DNA of 9,057 bases, taken from the NCBI GenBank assembly GCA_023398155.1, contig JAEWSV010000028.1:1-9057 (forward strand), in the 5' to 3' direction. Each line of letters opens with the position of its first letter. Positions within the stretch are counted from its first letter, which is position 1. A program made the position numbers and the translations under genes. Below the pieces are notes generated by a model, which saw only the letters and a program-made list of their open reading frames with translations, was not told where the DNA came from and ran no database searches. This stretch comes from Spirochaetota bacterium. GTDB lineage: Bacteria > Spirochaetota > Spirochaetia > Treponematales > Breznakiellaceae. Below are positions 6,344 through 9,057 of this stretch, piece by piece.

Positions 6344-6362
6344 ATATTTTTGCGCAATATTG
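6344..6362. promoter_or_regulatory. operator-like motif in the transporter leader
   Basis: TTTTGCGCAA (6348-6357) repeats exactly the 10-mer at 6177-6186, within arms ATATT (6344-6348) and AATAT (6356-6360). It lies about 30 nt after the predicted transcription start, where a bound repressor would block elongation. The distance to the upstream copy is 171 bp, suitable for DNA looping. Confidence 0.45.
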
Positions 6363-6395
6363 AAAGGCAGGATTTGTTTGTTTGCCAATTTCCAG

Positions 6396-6402
6396 AAGGA
6401 GG
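6396..6402 (+). promoter_or_regulatory. strong ribosome binding site for a TTG start
   Basis: AAGGAGG followed by 5 nt and TTG (6408-6410). It defines the true start of the binding protein; the upstream in-frame ATG at 6309 lies inside the -10 box and cannot be on the transcript. Confidence 0.85.
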
Positions 6403-6407
6403 ACATC

Positions 6408-7373
6408 TTGAAGAAGGTAATCGTCAGTCTGCTGGTCGCCGCCATGGTCGCCGGCACCGCGTTCGCCGCCGGAGGAGCCGAGGGCTCCGGCGCCAAGAAG
6501 TACAAGGTAGCGTACATCGCCCGTGCCCAGGCCGACTCGTTCGCCGCCTGGCTCGCCAACGCCATCAAGGAAGAGGCCGCCAAGTATCCCGACATCGAGC
6601 TCAAGGTCTTCGACGGCCAGGCCAACGACGACATCGAAAATTCCCTTATCGAGAACGCGATCACCTCCAAGTTCGACGCGATCATCGTCCAGCCGAACAA
6701 CGGCGAGTCCCAGCGCCCCTACGTGGAGAAGATCGTGAAGGCCGGGATCATCGCCATCACCACGAACGCCCGCATCTCCGGCATCGCCGGCGCCAACTCC
6801 GTGGACGCCGACCCCTTCGCCCAGGCCGCGGTCCAGGCCAAGATGGCCCTGAGCCAGGTTCCCAAGGGCGCCAAGGTCGTCGTGCTCAACGGCCCGCCCG
6901 GAAACTTCCACGCCGATGCCCGCCGCAAGAGCTGGGGCTCCGAGTTCTTCGCCAAGCGGTCCGACGTCACCATCGTCGGCGAGCAGATCGCCAACTGGAA
7001 CAAGGACGAGGCGATGAACCTCATGGAAGACTGGGTCCAAGCGAACCCCAAGATCGACGCGATCATCTCCATGAACGACAACATGGCCGCCGGAGCGTTG
7101 GAAGTCGTGAAGAACGACGGGCGCTTCAAGGGCATCCTCGCCTACGGCGTCGACGGCACGGCCGAAGCCTGCCTGCTCATCCAGTCCGGCGTCATGACCT
7201 CCACGACCCTGCAGAGCGCCTACGCCCTGGCCGAGAAGAACCTCGCCACCGTCCACGGCCTCCTCACCGGCAAGACGAAGGGTCCGATCGACACCGACAT
7301 CGACAACCCCGCCGTCACCAAAGAGAACGTGCAGCAGTACATCGACATGCACAAGAAAGCCGGCGCCCTGTAA
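6408..7373 (+). CDS. ABC transporter sugar/polyol-binding protein (Peripla_BP_4, RbsB-like)
   Basis: Secreted solute-binding protein that captures a monosaccharide or polyol and hands it to the membrane permease. It has 321 residues from the TTG start. Residues 1-20 form a signal peptide (MKKVIVSLLVAAMVAGTAFA) with probable cleavage after AFA; the following AGGAEGSGAKKY resembles spirochaete binding proteins. The mature part has the two-lobed type I fold: KVAYIARAQADSFAAW (33-48), the ligand-loop motif QPNNGES (95-101), an RRKSWG segment (172-177), SMNDNMAAGAL (221-231), YGVDGT (246-251) and a late LQSAYALAEKNL (268-279). Length is normal. The ligand (ribose, galactose, xylose, inositol, erythritol and others use this fold) cannot be fixed. 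Codons end mostly in C or G, and Lys is nearly always AAG, which with the perfect promoter and ribosome site points to high expression. It is first in the operon and is followed by a strong hairpin before the ATPase gene. Confidence 0.93.
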   Translation: MKKVIVSLLVAAMVAGTAFAAGGAEGSGAKKYKVAYIARAQADSFAAWLANAIKEEAAKYPDIELKVFDGQANDDIENSLIENAITSKFDAIIVQPNNGESQRPYVEKIVKAGIIAITTNARISGIAGANSVDADPFAQAAVQAKMALSQVPKGAKVVVLNGPPGNFHADARRKSWGSEFFAKRSDVTIVGEQIANWNKDEAMNLMEDWVQANPKIDAIISMNDNMAAGALEVVKNDGRFKGILAYGVDGTAEACLLIQSGVMTSTTLQSAYALAEKNLATVHGLLTGKTKGPIDTDIDNPAVTKENVQQYIDMHKKAGAL

Positions 7374-7399
7374 GGGAAAGCGGCGTATACTGAATCGGG

Positions 7400-7428
7400 G
7401 GCACCGGGGCGGAAACCCCGGTGCCTTT
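7400..7428 (+). terminator. strong intercistronic hairpin after the binding-protein gene
   Basis: GGCACCGGGG (7400-7409) and CCCCGGTGCC (7416-7425) form a perfect 10-bp stem with a 6-nt loop (cggaaa), followed by only TTT. The stem can be lengthened by G-T pairs with that TTT. With such a short T run it is more likely a partial terminator or an RNA 3'-end stabiliser that keeps the binding protein in excess over the ATPase and permease than a full stop. Confidence 0.65.
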
Positions 7429-7442
7429 CAATTGAGGGATCA

Positions 7443-8948
7443 ATGGACGAGTTGAAGCTCCAGGTAAAAAACGTCTCCAAGTCGTTCCCCGGGGTCCGGG
7501 CCTTGTCGGGCATCTCGCTGTCCGTCAAGAAAGGGACCGTCCACGTCCTCTGCGGAGAGAACGGGGCGGGAAAATCCACCCTCATGAAGATCGTCAACGG
7601 CGTCTACCAGCCGGACGAGGGGGAGATCCTGATCGACGGTAAACCCGTCCACATCAGGAACCCCATCCAGGCCAGGAAGGCCGGCATCTCCATGATCTTC
7701 CAGGAGCTCAATTTCATCCCCGAGCTTACGGTGGAGGAAAGCCTGTTCACCGGTCGGCTGCCCGTCACAAAATTGGGCAGGGTGGACTGGAAAGAGATAC
7801 GGCGAAAGACGACCGAGCTCCTGGAAGCGGAAGGCCTCCCCTACCGAAGCGACCAGAAGGTAAAGGAACTCTCAGTCTCCGACATCCAGATGCTCGAGAT
7901 CCTCAAGGCCATCTCCAACGACGCGGGCATCATCATCATGGATGAACCGACGTCGGCCATCACCCTGGCCGAGGTCGATAGGCTCTTCGAGAAGATCGCC
8001 GCGCTCAAAAGCCGAGGCACGAGCATCATCTACATTTCCCATAAGATGGACGAGATCTTCCGGGTCGCGGACGAGATCACCGTGCTGCGCGACGGCTCGG
8101 TGGTGGGGACCAAGAGCCGGGACGAGATAGATATCGATACGGTCATCTCCATGATGGTCGGCCGCAAGCTAGACTCGAGCTTCCCCAAGGAAGAAGTGCG
8201 CGCGGGAGCCGAGCTCCTCGCGGTGGAAGGTCTCCGCGGCGACGCCTTCCGCGACATCAGCTTCAAGGTCGCAGAAGGCGAGATCATCGGCTTCGCGGGC
8301 CTCGTCGGCGCGGGGCGGACCGAGGTGATGCGCGCCCTCTTCGGCCTTGATCGGTACGAAGGTGGAACTATCGCCATACGCGGGAAGCCGATCGCCGTCC
8401 GCTCCGTGCAGGACAGCATCGCGGCCAAGATGACTATGCTCTCCGAGGATCGCAGGCGCTTCGGCATCATCCCCGTGCGCAGCGTGCGCGAGAACGTCAC
8501 GATATCCAGCCTCCGCCGCTTCATCCACGGCGGGCGCCTGCATGAAGCTGATGAGGATGAGGCGGTCTCCCGGATCTGCGAGCGCATGAACGTCAAGACT
8601 CCCTCCCTGGACACCATGGTGGAAGCCTTGAGCGGCGGCAACCAGCAGAAAGTAGTACTCGCCAAATGGATGCTGAGCGACCCGGACATCCTTATCATGG
8701 ACGAACCGACTCGGGGCATCGACGTGGGCGCGAAGTACGAGATCTACAAGCTCATGGTCGCGCTGGCCAAGGAGAAGAAGGGCCTCGTCATGGTGTCGTC
8801 GGAATTGCCGGAACTCATCGGCATGTGCGACCGGATCTACGTCATGTGCAAGGGCCGAATCGCGGGGGAACTTTCGAGAAGCGAGTTCTCGCAAGAACGG
8901 ATCATGAAGTTGGCTACCGGCGTTGAAAAGCGGGGGGTATCGAATTGA
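7443..8948 (+). CDS. sugar ABC transporter ATP-binding protein, two fused ATPase domains (RbsA/MglA-like)
   Basis: Cytoplasmic energy-coupling subunit of a carbohydrate uptake ABC transporter (CUT2 type), 501 residues, the usual length. The first domain has Walker A GENGAGKST (38-46), Q-loop Gln87 (FQELN), a variant signature LSVSD (143-147), Walker B IIIMDEPTSA (163-172; Asp167, Glu168) and the H-loop His200 (YISHKMDE). The second domain has a Walker A-like GLVGAGRTE (286-294) in which the lysine is replaced by Arg292, signature LSGGNQQK (396-403), Walker B ILIMDEPTRG (416-425; Asp420, Glu421) and SSELPEL (452-458) in place of the H-loop histidine. This asymmetry, with one fully active and one degenerate site, is normal for the family. 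The ATG has GAGGG 4 nt upstream. It lies 69 bp after the binding-protein gene and overlaps the permease start by 4 nt, so it is in the same operon. Confidence 0.95.
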   Translation: MDELKLQVKNVSKSFPGVRALSGISLSVKKGTVHVLCGENGAGKSTLMKIVNGVYQPDEGEILIDGKPVHIRNPIQARKAGISMIFQELNFIPELTVEESLFTGRLPVTKLGRVDWKEIRRKTTELLEAEGLPYRSDQKVKELSVSDIQMLEILKAISNDAGIIIMDEPTSAITLAEVDRLFEKIAALKSRGTSIIYISHKMDEIFRVADEITVLRDGSVVGTKSRDEIDIDTVISMMVGRKLDSSFPKEEVRAGAELLAVEGLRGDAFRDISFKVAEGEIIGFAGLVGAGRTEVMRALFGLDRYEGGTIAIRGKPIAVRSVQDSIAAKMTMLSEDRRRFGIIPVRSVRENVTISSLRRFIHGGRLHEADEDEAVSRICERMNVKTPSLDTMVEALSGGNQQKVVLAKWMLSDPDILIMDEPTRGIDVGAKYEIYKLMVALAKEKKGLVMVSSELPELIGMCDRIYVMCKGRIAGELSRSEFSQERIMKLATGVEKRGVSN

Positions 8949-9057
8949 ACTTGTACGGCAACGCGCGGCTTACGTGGGCACGGTTCACCAAGTCGTATAG
9001 CATCTATCTCGTCCTGGCCTTCATGGTCGTCTTGAGCACGGTGATCAGCCCGAACTT
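8945..9057 (+). CDS. ABC transporter permease (RbsC-like), N-terminus only
   Basis: The first 37 codons of the membrane subunit; the gene runs off the right edge. The start is read as TTG overlapping the ATPase stop in TTGA, with a G-rich ribosome site (GGGGGG, about 8933-8938) upstream; a second in-frame TTG two codons later (8951) is possible. The peptide has a short polar lead (MNLYGNARLTWARFTKS) and then a first transmembrane helix, YSIYLVLAFMVVLSTVISPNF, of the kind that opens CUT2 permeases, where SPNF is a family hallmark. Gene order binding protein, ATPase, permease supports the call. Confidence 0.85.
   Translation, partial: MNLYGNARLTWARFTKSYSIYLVLAFMVVLSTVISPN

Larger units (their letters stand above)
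6074..6407. promoter_or_regulatory. 334-bp divergent regulatory region, dehydrogenase/transporter
   Basis: No gene is supported here. From about 6131 to 6282 the DNA is strikingly AT-rich. It contains the transporter promoter (6283-6310), a weak candidate promoter for the dehydrogenase on the minus strand (TTGACA at 6147-6152, then 17 bp to a poor CACTTT at 6124-6129), and three GCGCAA-type motifs at 6160-6170, 6177-6190 and 6348-6360. The A/T tracts just upstream of the -35 (GCAAAATTTTTC, 6271-6282) could act as an UP element. The plus-strand leader is about 90 nt long. Confidence 0.75.

Noticed and set aside
6294..7393. Long frames on both strands overlapping the binding-protein gene
   Set aside because: Low-complexity Arg/Gly- or Asp/Gly/Val-rich translations created by strong codon bias of the real gene.
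8300..8330. Loss of the Walker A lysine in the second ATPase domain
   Set aside because: GLVGAGRTE with arginine is the normal state in RbsA/MglA-type proteins, so it is not a mutation.
1..9057. CRISPR arrays, tRNA/rRNA genes, IS ends, toxin-antitoxin or phage defence genes
   Set aside because: No regularly spaced repeats, transposase motifs, RNA gene signatures or defence-type domains were seen on either strand.

Overview
The window is GC-rich bacterial DNA with dense genes and short AT-rich promoter islands. No rRNA, tRNA, IS element, phage gene or CRISPR array was seen. Two protein features hint at a spirochaete: the secreted binding protein has a post-signal stretch of the AxGGAEG type, common in Treponema/Spirochaeta binding proteins, and the glycosidase has a relaxed lipobox (F-M-A-C). 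This is an inference from protein style, not from a marker gene, so the assignment is tentative.

Layout. Minus strand: an MFS permease whose C-terminus runs off the left edge (1-899); a lipoprotein endo-galactanase of family GH53 (1017-2174) with its own sigma70-type promoter at 2222-2251; then, read from right to left, an AraC-family regulator (3617-4453) followed by an aldo/keto reductase with C-terminal iron-sulfur motifs (2439-3554). Plus strand: a small SRPBCC/AHSA1 protein (4519-4944), divergent from the AraC gene across an AT-rich gap. Minus strand: a zinc-type polyol dehydrogenase (5039-6073). Plus strand: a carbohydrate ABC transporter operon made of a periplasmic binding protein (6408-7373), a double-domain ATPase (7443-8948) and the first 37 codons of a permease (8945 to the right edge).

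How it may fit together. The right half looks like a sugar or polyol uptake-and-oxidation module. The dehydrogenase and the transporter are divergent from one 334-bp AT-rich region that holds a perfect-consensus promoter (TTGACA/TATAAT) and three copies of a GCGCAA-centred motif, two of which contain a short palindrome. The substrate cannot be read from sequence. The GH53 enzyme on the left releases galacto-oligosaccharides from arabinogalactan or galactan, so the region has a plant-polysaccharide flavour, but nothing seen proves that GH53 and the transporter serve the same pathway. The centre (reductase, AraC, SRPBCC) resembles a small stress or regulatory cluster of unknown trigger.

The most useful observations are the putative operators, the TTG starts of two transporter genes, a strong hairpin between binding protein and ATPase, a dehydrogenase that lacks the structural-zinc cysteines, and an unexplained exact 19-nt repeat. 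I did not find convincing evidence for an entirely new biological system.
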